64,000 nt of DNA from UBA9655 sp964597045 (GTDB lineage: Bacteria; Pseudomonadota; Alphaproteobacteria; UBA9655). Both the position numbers and the translations under genes were made by a program. Of this stretch, positions 34,230-42,794 are shown piece by piece; position 1 is the first letter of the stretch; each line of letters starts with the position of its first letter. The notes under the pieces were generated by a model that saw nothing but the letters and a program-made list of their open reading frames with translations, made no database searches and had not been told where the DNA came from. The DNA is taken from contig CAZQWE010000005.1 in NCBI GenBank assembly GCA_964597045.1, forward strand, positions 1-64,000, in the 5' to 3' direction.

Positions 34230-35101
34230 TGAATAGTCGAGAAGCGTCAGCAATCGACTACTGGCAGCTCCTCAAACCACGGGTGATGTCCCTTGTTGTC
34301 TTTACAGGAATCGTAGGGTTAGTTATTGCTCCAGGTCAAATCCATCCCGTTATTGCACTTGCTGCTATCTTATGCATCGCTGTTGGAAGTGGTGCTGCCG
34401 GCGCCATCAATATGTGGTATGAAAGGGATATTGATAGCCTGATGGTGAGAACGCAGAATCGCCCCCTTCCAAAAGGCAAAATGCAAGCAGGCGAAGCGCT
34501 CGGATTTGGTATCACTTTAGCTTGTGGTTCTGTAATCACAATGTATACGCTTGTGAACTTCTGGGGGGCTTTTTATTTAGCTCTTGCGATCCTCTTTTAT
34601 GTCTTTGTATATACCTTATGGCTTAAACGTAACACCTCCCAGAACATCGTCATTGGGGGAGCTGCAGGCGCCCTACCTCCTGTCATCGGATGGGCTGCGG
34701 TCATGAATGAAACGTCACTTCTTCCATGGATATTATTTGGTATCATCTTCCTATGGACACCGCCTCATTTTTGGGCCCTATCCCTTTATCGAAATGAAGA
34801 TTATGCCAAGGCCAACATCCCTATGTTGCCTGTCGTCTCAGGCCTTGAGGTCACCAAAACCCAAATTATATTTTATATTTTTGCTTTAATTTCTTTAACA
34901 TTATTCCCTGTCTTTAGAGGAGACTTTGGACTCTTTTATGCAGGCGTTGCATTTATTTTAGGGACTTTTTATTTAGCCTTAGCCCTTAAAGTTAAGTCTT
35001 CAACAAATCCCAAAACAGCGGTTCAACTCTTTGTTTATTCAATATTTTATTTATTTTTTTTGTTTTCTTCCATGATTATTGATAAGCTTATCATGTTATG
35101 A
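34229..35101 (+). CDS. ctaB: Protoheme IX farnesyltransferase (heme O synthase)
   Basis: The 290-residue UbiA-type prenyltransferase makes heme O from protoheme for the oxidase. It has LLKPRVMSLVVFTG at the start, the Mg2+-prenyl diphosphate motif NMWYERDIDSLMVRTQNRPLP (in parts, about residues 62-82) and the second motif WTPPHFWALSLYRNEDYAKANIPM (in parts). Nine hydrophobic helices are evident. It overlaps the next small ORF by 4 nt (ATGA). Confidence 0.95.
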   Translation: MNSREASAIDYWQLLKPRVMSLVVFTGIVGLVIAPGQIHPVIALAAILCIAVGSGAAGAINMWYERDIDSLMVRTQNRPLPKGKMQAGEALGFGITLACGSVITMYTLVNFWGAFYLALAILFYVFVYTLWLKRNTSQNIVIGGAAGALPPVIGWAAVMNETSLLPWILFGIIFLWTPPHFWALSLYRNEDYAKANIPMLPVVSGLEVTKTQIIFYIFALISLTLFPVFRGDFGLFYAGVAFILGTFYLALALKVKSSTNPKTAVQLFVYSIFYLFFLFSSMIIDKLIML

Positions 35102-35187
35102 CTCAATCAAAGAACAAAGCTCTTTTCTGGTTTTTACTTGGACTTGCAATCCTCTTTTATGCATCCGCTCTTGTGTACATGAAGTGA
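35098..35187 (+). CDS. 29-residue single-helix membrane protein between ctaB and ctaG
   Basis: An ATG overlapping the ctaB stop (ATGA) opens a 29-codon frame: a short polar N-terminus (MTQSKNK), one hydrophobic helix of about 18 residues and a terminal Lys. Its TGA overlaps the GTG start of ctaG. The two tight overlaps argue that it is translated. Alphaproteobacterial cta clusters often carry a small one-helix protein at this place (CoxF-like), thought to aid oxidase assembly. Equivalence is inferred from position and topology only. Confidence 0.6.
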   Translation: MTQSKNKALFWFLLGLAILFYASALVYMK

Positions 35188-35711
35188 AAAAAAAGCACCA
35201 GACCACCCTCATCATCCTCTCGAGTCTTGCATTTGGGATGTTAGCTATAACGTTTGCTTCTTCCGCTCTTTTTAAGATGTTCTGTGAAAGGACAGGTCAT
35301 GGAGGTACAACTCAAGTGGCTGTATCAAGACCCACAAGGATTGAAAACCGAGTGATTACCATAAGGTTTAATGCGGATACCCATACTGAACTCCCATGGG
35401 ATTTTAAACCCATGCAGAAAGAAATAAAGGTGAAAGCTGGGGAAATTGGCCTTGCTTTCTATCGTGGAAAGAATCTTACATCTGATCATACGGTCGGTAT
35501 GGCTACCTATAATGTGACACCTCACAAGGCAGGCATTTACTTTAATAAAGTGGAATGCTTTTGCTTTCTCGAACAGCATCTTGAAGGCGGTCAAGAGACC
35601 ACTTTTCCCGTTGAGTTTTTTATCAATCCAGATATCGTTAAAGATCCAACAATGGATGAAATCGACACCATCACTCTTTCTTACACATTCTTTAAGTTGA
35701 GAAAACCTTAA
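35184..35711 (+). CDS. ctaG: Cytochrome c oxidase assembly protein CtaG/Cox11
   Basis: About 175 residues: an N-terminal helix (about residues 7-27), a conserved Cys just outside it (MFCERTGHGG) and a periplasmic immunoglobulin-like copper domain with the CuB-donating CFCF motif (KVECFCF). The C-terminus carries DTITLSYTFFKL. Cox11/CtaG delivers copper to the CuB site of subunit I. The GTG at 35184 overlaps the small ORF's stop and gives the normal family length. The much longer upstream in-frame extension overlaps that ORF and is not coding. Its stop overlaps a convergent Cys-rich gene by 4 nt. Confidence 0.9.
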   Translation: MKKKHQTTLIILSSLAFGMLAITFASSALFKMFCERTGHGGTTQVAVSRPTRIENRVITIRFNADTHTELPWDFKPMQKEIKVKAGEIGLAFYRGKNLTSDHTVGMATYNVTPHKAGIYFNKVECFCFLEQHLEGGQETTFPVEFFINPDIVKDPTMDEIDTITLSYTFFKLRKP

Positions 35712-36103
35712 GGTTTGCAAATGCATCCCTTCATGTTCACGGATTTACAGCCTTTGGCAAATAGAAAACCTGCATGAATACAATGAACGATTGATTCAGA
35801 CGTTCTAACGTAATTATCGAGACATTTGTTCATTTGCTTAGACAATTCTTCAATATTACACTCCACCCCTGTCGAGGATTTGCAGACGCAGCCTTTAACT
35901 TTAGCTGTTGAGCAGTTATCAGCACCGCCTTGTTGGATTCCTTCACGAAGACAATCCTTGATCTCATAGGCTTTTTTATTGACAGAGGTCAGACATTTAT
36001 TTATTTGATTTACAAAAATTTCTGCGTTACAGTCTGCTTTTGCAGAATTATTATTCCATATGAATAAAACCAACACTGATAATACTGTTTTTTTATTTTT
36101 CAT
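35708..36103 (-). CDS. Exported Cys-rich protein with two internal repeats
   Basis: The 131-residue product has a signal peptide (about residues 1-24, ending NSAKA). Two related modules follow (about residues 25-75 and 80-131). Each has a Cys at the module start, then Q-x-N-K-C-L, a mid-module D/H-C and a closing KGCVCK or KGCICK. The even Cys pattern suggests disulfide-bonded folding in the periplasm or outside the cell. No family was recognised. The next gene (36125-36340) encodes a single truncated copy of the same module. Confidence 0.65.
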   Translation of the reverse strand: MKNKKTVLSVLVLFIWNNNSAKADCNAEIFVNQINKCLTSVNKKAYEIKDCLREGIQQGGADNCSTAKVKGCVCKSSTGVECNIEELSKQMNKCLDNYVRTSESIVHCIHAGFLFAKGCKSVNMKGCICKP

Positions 36104-36124
36104 CTGACTTTTCCTTTTTTAATA

Positions 36125-36340
36125 TTAAAAAAACTTGAATCCTGAACAACCATCTTTAATCGCAAGTGGTGCATTTTGTTGAATTGACTCAAGAACACAA
36201 TCTTTAACGGCTTGTTCTTTCCCTCCTGCATTTGCTAAACACTGGTTTAATTGATTTTCAAAATCTTTATTTTTACAGGATCCATAAACTGGATTATTTT
36301 GTATTATTAATAAAACTATTAAAAATCTTATTTTCTTCAT
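36125..36340 (-). CDS. Small exported Cys-rich protein, paralogue of its neighbour
   Basis: About 71 residues with a signal peptide and one module like those of the downstream gene: C-x(n)-NQLNQCLA, AVKDCVLESIQQ and a terminal DGCSGF. The closing KGCxCK is missing and the sequence ends abruptly in GFKFF, so the module looks truncated at the 3' end. It lies 21 bp upstream of the two-module gene on the same strand, consistent with tandem duplication. Confidence 0.5.
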   Translation of the reverse strand: MKKIRFLIVLLIIQNNPVYGSCKNKDFENQLNQCLANAGGKEQAVKDCVLESIQQNAPLAIKDGCSGFKFF

Positions 36341-36469
36341 CTGCATTTCTCAGTGCTAAAGGCAGTTTCTAGATTAGTGCCAATAAATGAATAATAAGTT
36401 AATCCTTTGATCTTGCTTAAATATCATTTAATGATTATATATAATATGGAAAGAAAAGGAGTTTTCTCT

Positions 36470-37180
36470 ATGACTGAACGATCAAAAAACAAAACAATAT
36501 TAGGTGTTGAGCGAAGTGAGTTAGCCTTTAGTGAAGGCCTACGAGGCTTTATGCTAAGTGTTTATAATTACATGGCCCTTGGGCTTGGACTTACAGGAGG
36601 TGTCTCTCTTCTCGTTTTTTCCTCACCTACAATTTTACAAGCCATTTTACCCGTCATGTGGCTCTTTATTCTTGCCCCTCTTGGGCTTGTGTTCTTCTTA
36701 AGTTTTAAGATTAACACGATAAAGTATACAACAGCACAAGCTGTTTTCTGGATATATGCTGCACTGAATGGTGTAGCTTTCTCAGTACTTTTCTTGTCAT
36801 TTACCCCGGAAAGTATTGCCCGTGTTTTCTTCATTACAGCTGGTATGTTTGCTGCAATGAGCCTCTACGGCTACACCACAAAGAAAGATCTAACAGGTTG
36901 GGGATCATTCCTATTCATGGGCCTCATTGGACTCATCATCGCCTCAATTGTTGGATTCTTCTGGCAGAGTTCAGCTTTGCAATTTTTGATTTCTGTTGCA
37001 GGCGTGATCATATTTACAGGTCTGACCGCCTACGACACTCAAACCATTAAGGAATCTTATATTGAGGGAGCCTCAAGTGAAGTTGCTGGAAAAAGAGCTA
37101 TTTTTGGTGCTTTGCAACTTTACCTCGATTTCATCAATCTCTTTATTATGCTTCTTCGTCTCTTGGGAGATAGAAGGTAA
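36470..37180 (+). CDS. Bax inhibitor-1/YccA family membrane protein
   Basis: About 236 residues with seven hydrophobic helices and the BI-1 family ends: RGFMLSVYNYMALGLGLTG near the N-terminus and GLTAYDTQTIKESY before the last helix, with its conserved Asp. Bacterial members are pH-sensitive channels or regulators of the FtsH protease. The ATG at 36470 is chosen because AAGGAG lies 8 nt upstream; in-frame ATGs further upstream lack such a site. A strong hairpin terminator follows. Confidence 0.88.
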   Translation: MTERSKNKTILGVERSELAFSEGLRGFMLSVYNYMALGLGLTGGVSLLVFSSPTILQAILPVMWLFILAPLGLVFFLSFKINTIKYTTAQAVFWIYAALNGVAFSVLFLSFTPESIARVFFITAGMFAAMSLYGYTTKKDLTGWGSFLFMGLIGLIIASIVGFFWQSSALQFLISVAGVIIFTGLTAYDTQTIKESYIEGASSEVAGKRAIFGALQLYLDFINLFIMLLRLLGDRR

Positions 37181-37188
37181 GTCAAACA

Positions 37189-37212
37189 AAACCCCCGAAA
37201 GGGGGTTTTTTT
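37189..37212 (+). terminator. Rho-independent terminator shared by convergent genes
   Basis: AAACCCCC, a GAAA tetraloop and GGGGGTTT are followed by a T run (to 37212). The A run on the other side also makes it usable on the minus strand, where pssA ends at 37211. This is the clearest intrinsic terminator in the window. Confidence 0.9.
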
Positions 37213-37972
37213 ATACATCAACCTCAACATTCTTTTTCTTGCGGTACGTCATCAAGCTGACAGGAATAGAAAGAACATAAAGAAGACTCACCAACGTTAT
37301 TGTCCACCAAGGGGTACTAAAAAGAGCCGCCATGAAAATAGCCACCATCATAAGAAGGGGTCTTATATAAGGTGTGGGAACCCTTACATTTTTTAAGACG
37401 TAGGTTGGCAAACGACTAATCATGAGGAGACCACTTAATAAGATGCTCACTGCAAATAACATAGGGTAAGCTTGAAAACTCTCTTCAAATGAAAAACTCG
37501 CCATCATGGGGATGAGCGCAATTCCGGCTCCCATTGGAGCTGGTACTCCGACAGAATAACGTGCGGCCCATTCAGGCTTCTCTTCATCTATATTAGTATT
37601 AAATCGTGCAAGCCTGAGCGCCATACACGTTGAAAAGAAAAGAGCAAGAGCCCACCCTGTCCCCTTCCAAGTTTGAAGACTATAAAGAAATATTACAACG
37701 GCTGGAGCCACTCCAAAACTAATAAAGTCAGAGAGCGAATCAAGCTCTGCTCCAAAATGGCTATCAGCTCGGAGGAGTCGTGCAATTCTCCCATCCATCC
37801 CATCAAGAATGGCAGCAAGCAAAATCAAACTCACAGCAAGTTCCCATCTTTCCATAAGGGCAAAACGAATAGAACTGAGCCCTGTACATAGGGCTGTTAT
37901 CGTAATGGCATTGGGTATAACCCGTGCTAAGTGAGGTGCTTTCAAACTCCGTCGAGGAGACGTTTTTTTCAT
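37211..37972 (-). CDS. pssA: CDP-diacylglycerol-serine O-phosphatidyltransferase
   Basis: The 253-residue membrane enzyme makes phosphatidylserine. The CDP-alcohol phosphotransferase motif D-G-x2-A-R-x8-G-x3-D-x3-D is present as LDGMDGRIARLLRADSHFGAELDSLSD (in parts, about residues 57-83). Multiple hydrophobic helices follow. It overlaps psd by 4 nt, so the pathway serine to phosphatidylserine to phosphatidylethanolamine is encoded as one operon. Confidence 0.93.
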   Translation of the reverse strand: MKKTSPRRSLKAPHLARVIPNAITITALCTGLSSIRFALMERWELAVSLILLAAILDGMDGRIARLLRADSHFGAELDSLSDFISFGVAPAVVIFLYSLQTWKGTGWALALFFSTCMALRLARFNTNIDEEKPEWAARYSVGVPAPMGAGIALIPMMASFSFEESFQAYPMLFAVSILLSGLLMISRLPTYVLKNVRVPTPYIRPLLMMVAIFMAALFSTPWWTITLVSLLYVLSIPVSLMTYRKKKNVEVDV

Positions 37973-38655
37973 GACCTAACTTCTCCACTTCTTTGAGGGT
38001 CTTTAGAGAGTAAATTACCTATAATTGTTTCTCCTCCAATCATTCGTTGACCTTTAACAACTTGCGGGTGAACACCGACCGGTAAGTAAATATCTACACG
38101 ACTCCCAAAACGAATCATACCAAATATTGATCCAGCTTTTACAACTTGACCCTCATGGGCATCACATAAAATTCGTCTTGCTATCAGTCCTGCAATTTGA
38201 ACAACAACGACCTCATGCCCTGAAGGGGCTGTAATGAGAAGTGAATTGCGCTCATTAAGATCACTTGCTTTATCTAAAGAAGCATTAAGGAATTTTCCTG
38301 CATGATACTTAATCTTTGTAATCATACCATCAATGGGGAGTCGGTTAACATGCACATCAAAGATATTCAAAAAAATGCTAATCCGAGGACGTAACTGCTT
38401 CTTAAGATTTAACTCTGCTGGAGGATAAGCATCCTCAATCATTGCAACAATTCCATCACCGGAACTTACAATTAATCCCTCGCCTTGAGGTGTTACACGT
38501 CGCGGATTTCTAAAAAAGTAAATGCACCAGCCCGTAAGAATTATACCAATAAATCCTAATGTTTTGGATAAAATCATAAGAATTATTGTAACGATCGCAA
38601 ATATAGCAATAAAGGGCCAACCCGCTCTATGAATAGGAGCAAAAAAATCGGTCAT
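37969..38655 (-). CDS. psd: Phosphatidylserine decarboxylase proenzyme (short type)
   Basis: The 228-residue protein is the short Psd-A type. Self-cleavage at Gly-Ser in MIRFGSRVDIYLP (about residue 187) would generate the pyruvoyl group. Also typical are SPGDG-like VSSGDGIVAMIEDA and IFLNIFDVHVNRLP. Two N-terminal hydrophobic segments anchor it. It precedes pssA with a 4-nt overlap. Confidence 0.94.
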   Translation of the reverse strand: MTDFFAPIHRAGWPFIAIFAIVTIILMILSKTLGFIGIILTGWCIYFFRNPRRVTPQGEGLIVSSGDGIVAMIEDAYPPAELNLKKQLRPRISIFLNIFDVHVNRLPIDGMITKIKYHAGKFLNASLDKASDLNERNSLLITAPSGHEVVVVQIAGLIARRILCDAHEGQVVKAGSIFGMIRFGSRVDIYLPVGVHPQVVKGQRMIGGETIIGNLLSKDPQRSGEVRS

Positions 38656-38736
38656 ACAACCTCCTCATAAATTCAGTAGATTTTATAACAGTTTTCCATC
38701 AAAGTGGCTATGATTCTTTCTGGAGGAAAAATATAC

Positions 38737-39324
38737 ATGAAACAAATAAAGTCAATTGGTGTTTATTGTAGTGCTTCTGATCGTGTTGATGGGATCTATA
38801 AAAAGTCAGCCCAAGAACTAGGTGAGCAATTAGCCAATCATAAAATAACCATGGTTTACGGGGGTGGAGTTCAAGGCCTTATGGGACAAGTTGCCAATTC
38901 AGTCATGGAATCAGGTGGAAAAGTCATCGGTTTTATGCCTGACCACTTAAAAAAATTTGAGGATCCCAATCGAGCTATTACTGAGCTACATATGGTTGAT
39001 TCTATGCATACACGAAAAAGATTGATGTTTGAAAATTCTGACGCTTTCTTTATTCTTCCTGGAGGTTTTGGAACACTCGATGAAACTTTTGAACTTATTA
39101 CCTGGAGACAACTTAAACTCCATGATAAACCAATCATCTTTATTAATGTTAATAATTATTGGTCGCCCTTACAGAAACTCACCCACAATATTTTTGCACA
39201 AGATTTTGCAAAACCCGAAGATGAACAGAGTTTCAAGTTTGTAAATTCTATTTCGGATGCTTTCAAAGTTGTTCTCACAGGACCTGAACCCACTACTCAT
39301 AAACCATTAAAAGAGTGGGTATGA
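38737..39324 (+). CDS. LOG family protein (cytokinin riboside 5'-monophosphate phosphoribohydrolase-like)
   Basis: About 195 residues with a Rossmann fold and the LOG signature PGGFGTLDETFE (about residues 108-119), plus VYGGGVQGLMG near residue 40. The family hydrolyses nucleoside monophosphates to base and ribose phosphate; bacterial members may serve nucleotide housekeeping. ATG 38737 is chosen because GGAGG lies 10 nt upstream. Confidence 0.88.
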   Translation: MKQIKSIGVYCSASDRVDGIYKKSAQELGEQLANHKITMVYGGGVQGLMGQVANSVMESGGKVIGFMPDHLKKFEDPNRAITELHMVDSMHTRKRLMFENSDAFFILPGGFGTLDETFELITWRQLKLHDKPIIFINVNNYWSPLQKLTHNIFAQDFAKPEDEQSFKFVNSISDAFKVVLTGPEPTTHKPLKEWV

Positions 39325-39383
39325 AACAGAAATAAATGCTAGGAATATCTTGATTTATTTGAATTCCTCACAATATATAAGGT

Positions 39384-39938
39384 ATGAGAAAAGCACGATT
39401 TATACCTCTTGATTCATTTGATTCTCAAACAACCCAAACCCGGAGTTGCGATCATGAGAGTTGTGACAAACAAGGTGAATTTAGGGCTCCCAAAAGCCCT
39501 TCTGAACTCCGTCAGTATATATGGTTATGTCTTGATCATATTCGGGAGTACAATAAGGCGTGGGACTTTTATAAGGGAATGTCTCCAGAAGAAATTGACA
39601 AAAGCCGTATTTCAGATATGACGTGGAATCGACCCTCATGGCCTCTCGGTAACTGGCGTTCACTTCTCGAAAGCGCCTCCTATTTTGATGGGCTCGAGCC
39701 GTTCGTTAAAAAAGCAAGGCGTACCCCTCCTCTCCCAAAAGATGTTCAAAAAGGACTTGATACCTTAGGAGTCAGCCTTCCCATAACTATAGATGTCTTA
39801 AAAAAGAAGTATAAGACCCTTGTCAAGCTTCACCATCCAGACCTTCATGCAGGCGATAAAAAAGCCGAAGAGCGTTTAAAAGCTGTCAATGAAGCCTATC
39901 AAATTGTGAAAACGCACTTAGGAAAAACGTCTATTTAG
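39384..39938 (+). CDS. J-domain co-chaperone (alphaproteobacterial, C-terminal J domain)
   Basis: The 184-residue protein has a C-terminal J domain (about residues 120-180) with the HPD tripeptide in LHHPDLHAGDKKAEERLKAVNEAY (in parts). The N-terminal half has a Cys pair (CDHESCDKQG) and the segment LCLDHIREYNKAWDFYKGM, a combination typical of a conserved alphaproteobacterial family. It would stimulate a DnaK-type Hsp70. The 3' end overlaps lnt by 21 nt tail-to-tail. Confidence 0.88.
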   Translation: MRKARFIPLDSFDSQTTQTRSCDHESCDKQGEFRAPKSPSELRQYIWLCLDHIREYNKAWDFYKGMSPEEIDKSRISDMTWNRPSWPLGNWRSLLESASYFDGLEPFVKKARRTPPLPKDVQKGLDTLGVSLPITIDVLKKKYKTLVKLHHPDLHAGDKKAEERLKAVNEAYQIVKTHLGKTSI

Positions 39939-41522
39939 ACCTAAAAGAAGCGCTATTCCAATCGTCCCTAGGATCAACCACAAGGTAATCCAGTCTCCAT
40001 ACCGAGCATATAAAGGTGCTTGAGTCGTTCTAACAGGAAGCCATAAATCGAGGACTGCGCGTTGATTCAACTCTATCTTTCCTTGGGTGCGACCTAAAGC
40101 ATCAATGACAACAGATATTCCATTATTTGCTGCCCTCACCAAGGGAAGTCCTTCTTCAACGGCTCGAAAGCGAGCCATTTCTAAATGTTGATAAGGCCCA
40201 GATAAATTCCCGAACCAAGCATCATTTGTGATATTGATGAGCCAATCCGGTCGGGGCCCATCAGGATTTACGATTGATCTAGGAAAGATTACCTCATAAC
40301 AGACAAGTGCACTAAATGTAGGGAATCCATTCTTAAGATCAATTGTCTCTGGACCTGTTCCACATGAAAAGTCGATGGCACCCACTGTTATTTTCTTAAT
40401 TGTTCCCTTACCAAAAATAGAATCCAAAGTTGAGCGAAAAGGAATATACTCACCAAAAGGAACAAGATGAGCTTTATCATAATGAGAAATGATATCTCCC
40501 TGATCATTTAAAACAAGCAAGCTATTCCAGATCTTCCTGGATTCAGGCCCTCCCTCTGAGCGCCTGAGGGCTCCTGTAAAAAGAAGCCCCCCTTTAGGCA
40601 ATGACTCCCCTATGAGTTCACGTCTGTAGGTTTCTTTTTCAAGAACAAAAGATACAGCTGATTCAGGCCATATCACAGCATTAAGCTGAAAGAGAGAAGG
40701 CTGCTTCGTCATTGTGAGTAAAAGATTAAAGTTATATTCTTGTTCTTTTGCATCCCACTTTAAGGTTTGAGGAATGCTGGGCTGAACTATACGAACGGCA
40801 AAAGAATGAGGCTTACCACCACCTAGAGATTGGATCCGATCCTTCCCGAATAACCATAAACCCCCCATAGTCAGAGTAATAAGAACGGGAAAAATTTTGT
40901 AATACGGTTTTTCTCCAACGATATAACCAAGAGAAATAGAGAAGAGGAGAGTTAAAAGACTGAGCCCATAAACACCAAAAAGAGAGGCTGATTGGAGCAT
41001 CTCCGGACTTACTGCCCAGGCATAACCAAGTAAATTCCAAGGAAAGCCGGTAAATACAATCCCCCTGAGCCATTCAAAAATAAGCCAAATACCGGCAAAA
41101 ACCAGGGCTCTACTTATGCCATTAAAGGGCCAAAGAGCTGTTAACAAACAAGTCAGACCAATGAATATCGCAAGGACAGAAGGAATGCCAAAAAGAGCAA
41201 AGGGGATAAGCCACCAAAATGCTGCTAAGTCAACCGTAAGGGCATTTGCAATCCAATAGAGTCCTCCTGTAAAATGACCCAATCCAAACCACCATCCGAG
41301 CCAGAATATATTTATAACGCCGTCATTGACTCTTTTTTGAGATGCAGGGGGATCCTGGGCAATGACGCTTTGATTAGAAAGAATAATCCATAAACCACTT
41401 AAGGATATAATCAGAGCAGGAATAATGAAGACAGGCGCAAAACCAAGTGCACCAATAGCACCTAGAACGAAACAAATGAGACGCGCGGGCCACCGTTTAA
41501 GAATCAGTTGGGGGAAGTCCAT
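39918..41522 (-). CDS. lnt: Apolipoprotein N-acyltransferase
   Basis: The 534-residue protein has an N-terminal membrane region of about six helices followed by a nitrilase-type domain. The catalytic Glu, Lys and Cys are in WPESAVSF, DKAHLVPFGEYIPF and LVCYEVIFP. It adds the third acyl chain to lipoproteins such as the RND channel lipoprotein encoded at 46364. It overlaps corC by 26 nt. The phoH-ybeY-corC-lnt order is conserved in alphaproteobacteria. Confidence 0.94.
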   Translation of the reverse strand: MDFPQLILKRWPARLICFVLGAIGALGFAPVFIIPALIISLSGLWIILSNQSVIAQDPPASQKRVNDGVINIFWLGWWFGLGHFTGGLYWIANALTVDLAAFWWLIPFALFGIPSVLAIFIGLTCLLTALWPFNGISRALVFAGIWLIFEWLRGIVFTGFPWNLLGYAWAVSPEMLQSASLFGVYGLSLLTLLFSISLGYIVGEKPYYKIFPVLITLTMGGLWLFGKDRIQSLGGGKPHSFAVRIVQPSIPQTLKWDAKEQEYNFNLLLTMTKQPSLFQLNAVIWPESAVSFVLEKETYRRELIGESLPKGGLLFTGALRRSEGGPESRKIWNSLLVLNDQGDIISHYDKAHLVPFGEYIPFRSTLDSIFGKGTIKKITVGAIDFSCGTGPETIDLKNGFPTFSALVCYEVIFPRSIVNPDGPRPDWLINITNDAWFGNLSGPYQHLEMARFRAVEEGLPLVRAANNGISVVIDALGRTQGKIELNQRAVLDLWLPVRTTQAPLYARYGDWITLWLILGTIGIALLLGLNRRFS

Positions 41523-42330
41523 GTATACCTATTCTCTTTACACGCCTTGAATCACCTTCAATAATCTCAAATTCAAGCCCTGAGGAGTGGGCAATGAGTT
41601 CACCTCTTTGGGGAATTCGATTAATGAGATGTAAGATAAATCCACCAATTGTTTCTATGTCTTCTGACATCTCCTCCTCCGTTCTGAGGAGACCAATTTT
41701 CTTTTCTAATTCTTCAATGTCCATTCGCCCATCAACGACGACAACCCCGTCAGGTCGAAAGAAGAAATCAAGAGCCGTGGTTTGAGCTACATCTTGAATA
41801 TCTCCCACAATTTCTTCAACTAAATCACCCATGGTAACAAGACCATCGACACCTCCATATTCATCCACAACGATAGCAAGTTTTTCCCCTGTCGACCTCA
41901 TTTTGAGAAGTAAATCAAGGACCCGCATTGAAGGTGAGATAAAATCAATTTTATGGAGATGAGCTTGCAGTTTAAACTTCTTAGGTGATATGTCTAATAA
42001 ATCTCTCAAATGAACGTAGCCTAAAATATCATCGAGTGTTTGTCTGAAAACAGGTAAGCGCATCACCATATTTGTTTTGAAGGCAGCTTTAACCTCCTCA
42101 AGCGTACTTTCGATAGGAACAGCAATGATCTCAGCCCGGGGGATCATGAGATCAAAAGCTGTCAAATCGCGGAGCTTTAAGATGTTAGTCAACATCTCCT
42201 TCTCATCAGGCGCGAGGGATGTATCTGCGACTTCTTCCTCTTCAATAAGCTCTTCCAAAGTTTCGCGAAGAGATCCTTCGTTATCCTTACTTTTTAAAAT
42301 ACCTTTAAGTTTACTCAGCCAGCGTTTCAT
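41497..42330 (-). CDS. corC: CorC/HlyC-type CBS-domain protein
   Basis: The 277-residue soluble protein carries a tandem CBS pair (about residues 60-185, including DLMIPRAEIIAVP and VVDEYGGVDGLVTMGDLVEEIVGDI in parts) and a C-terminal CorC_HlyC domain. It lacks a DUF21 membrane domain. CorC proteins are linked to Mg2+/Co2+ efflux; CBS pairs usually sense adenine nucleotides. It overlaps ybeY by 4 nt and lnt by 26 nt. Confidence 0.87.
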   Translation of the reverse strand: MKRWLSKLKGILKSKDNEGSLRETLEELIEEEEVADTSLAPDEKEMLTNILKLRDLTAFDLMIPRAEIIAVPIESTLEEVKAAFKTNMVMRLPVFRQTLDDILGYVHLRDLLDISPKKFKLQAHLHKIDFISPSMRVLDLLLKMRSTGEKLAIVVDEYGGVDGLVTMGDLVEEIVGDIQDVAQTTALDFFFRPDGVVVVDGRMDIEELEKKIGLLRTEEEMSEDIETIGGFILHLINRIPQRGELIAHSSGLEFEIIEGDSRRVKRIGIHGLPPTDS

Positions 42331-42794
42331 TGATCCTCATAAGGGTTTTTAATATTAAGATGATTTAATATCTTTATTTCCAACTCTTCCATACGTTCCG
42401 CATCTTTATTCGTTTCATGATCATACCCTAAAAGATGCAAAAAGCCATGGATAATCAAATGCGAGAGATGATCCTTAAGGGAAATTCTACTCTCCCTTGA
42501 TTCTCTCTCTATTGTCTCATAAGAAAGCAAAATGTCACCCCATTCATCAGGAACATCCGAAGGGAATGAAAGAACATTCGTAGGTTTATTTTTTCTTCGA
42601 TAATTTTGATTCAAAGCTTGAATGTCTACATCATTCATAAAAACGACTGAAACGGCTTTCCCTGAATAATCTGTACTCAAGGTATGGGTAATGGCGTTAA
42701 ATACTCGGCCTACATCGTCTTCTAGATTTTCCTCTAACGCCTTCCAACGGGGATCCATGATCATGAGATTAACTATGGGATTTCTTTCCTTCAT
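42327..42794 (-). CDS. ybeY: Endoribonuclease YbeY
   Basis: The 155-residue metalloprotein matures 16S rRNA and performs ribosome quality control. The zinc motif is LIIHGFLHLLGYDHETNKDAERM (H-x3-H-x5-H type). LNQNYRRKNKPTNVLSFP is also diagnostic. It overlaps phoH by 26 nt and corC by 4 nt. A downstream in-frame ATG (42764) could be an alternative start. Confidence 0.92.
   Translation of the reverse strand: MKERNPIVNLMIMDPRWKALEENLEDDVGRVFNAITHTLSTDYSGKAVSVVFMNDVDIQALNQNYRRKNKPTNVLSFPSDVPDEWGDILLSYETIERESRESRISLKDHLSHLIIHGFLHLLGYDHETNKDAERMEELEIKILNHLNIKNPYEDQ

Noticed and set aside
35079..35183. N-terminal extension of ctaG
   Set aside because: It overlaps the ctaB end and the small ORF in another frame, and CtaG has normal length from GTG 35184.
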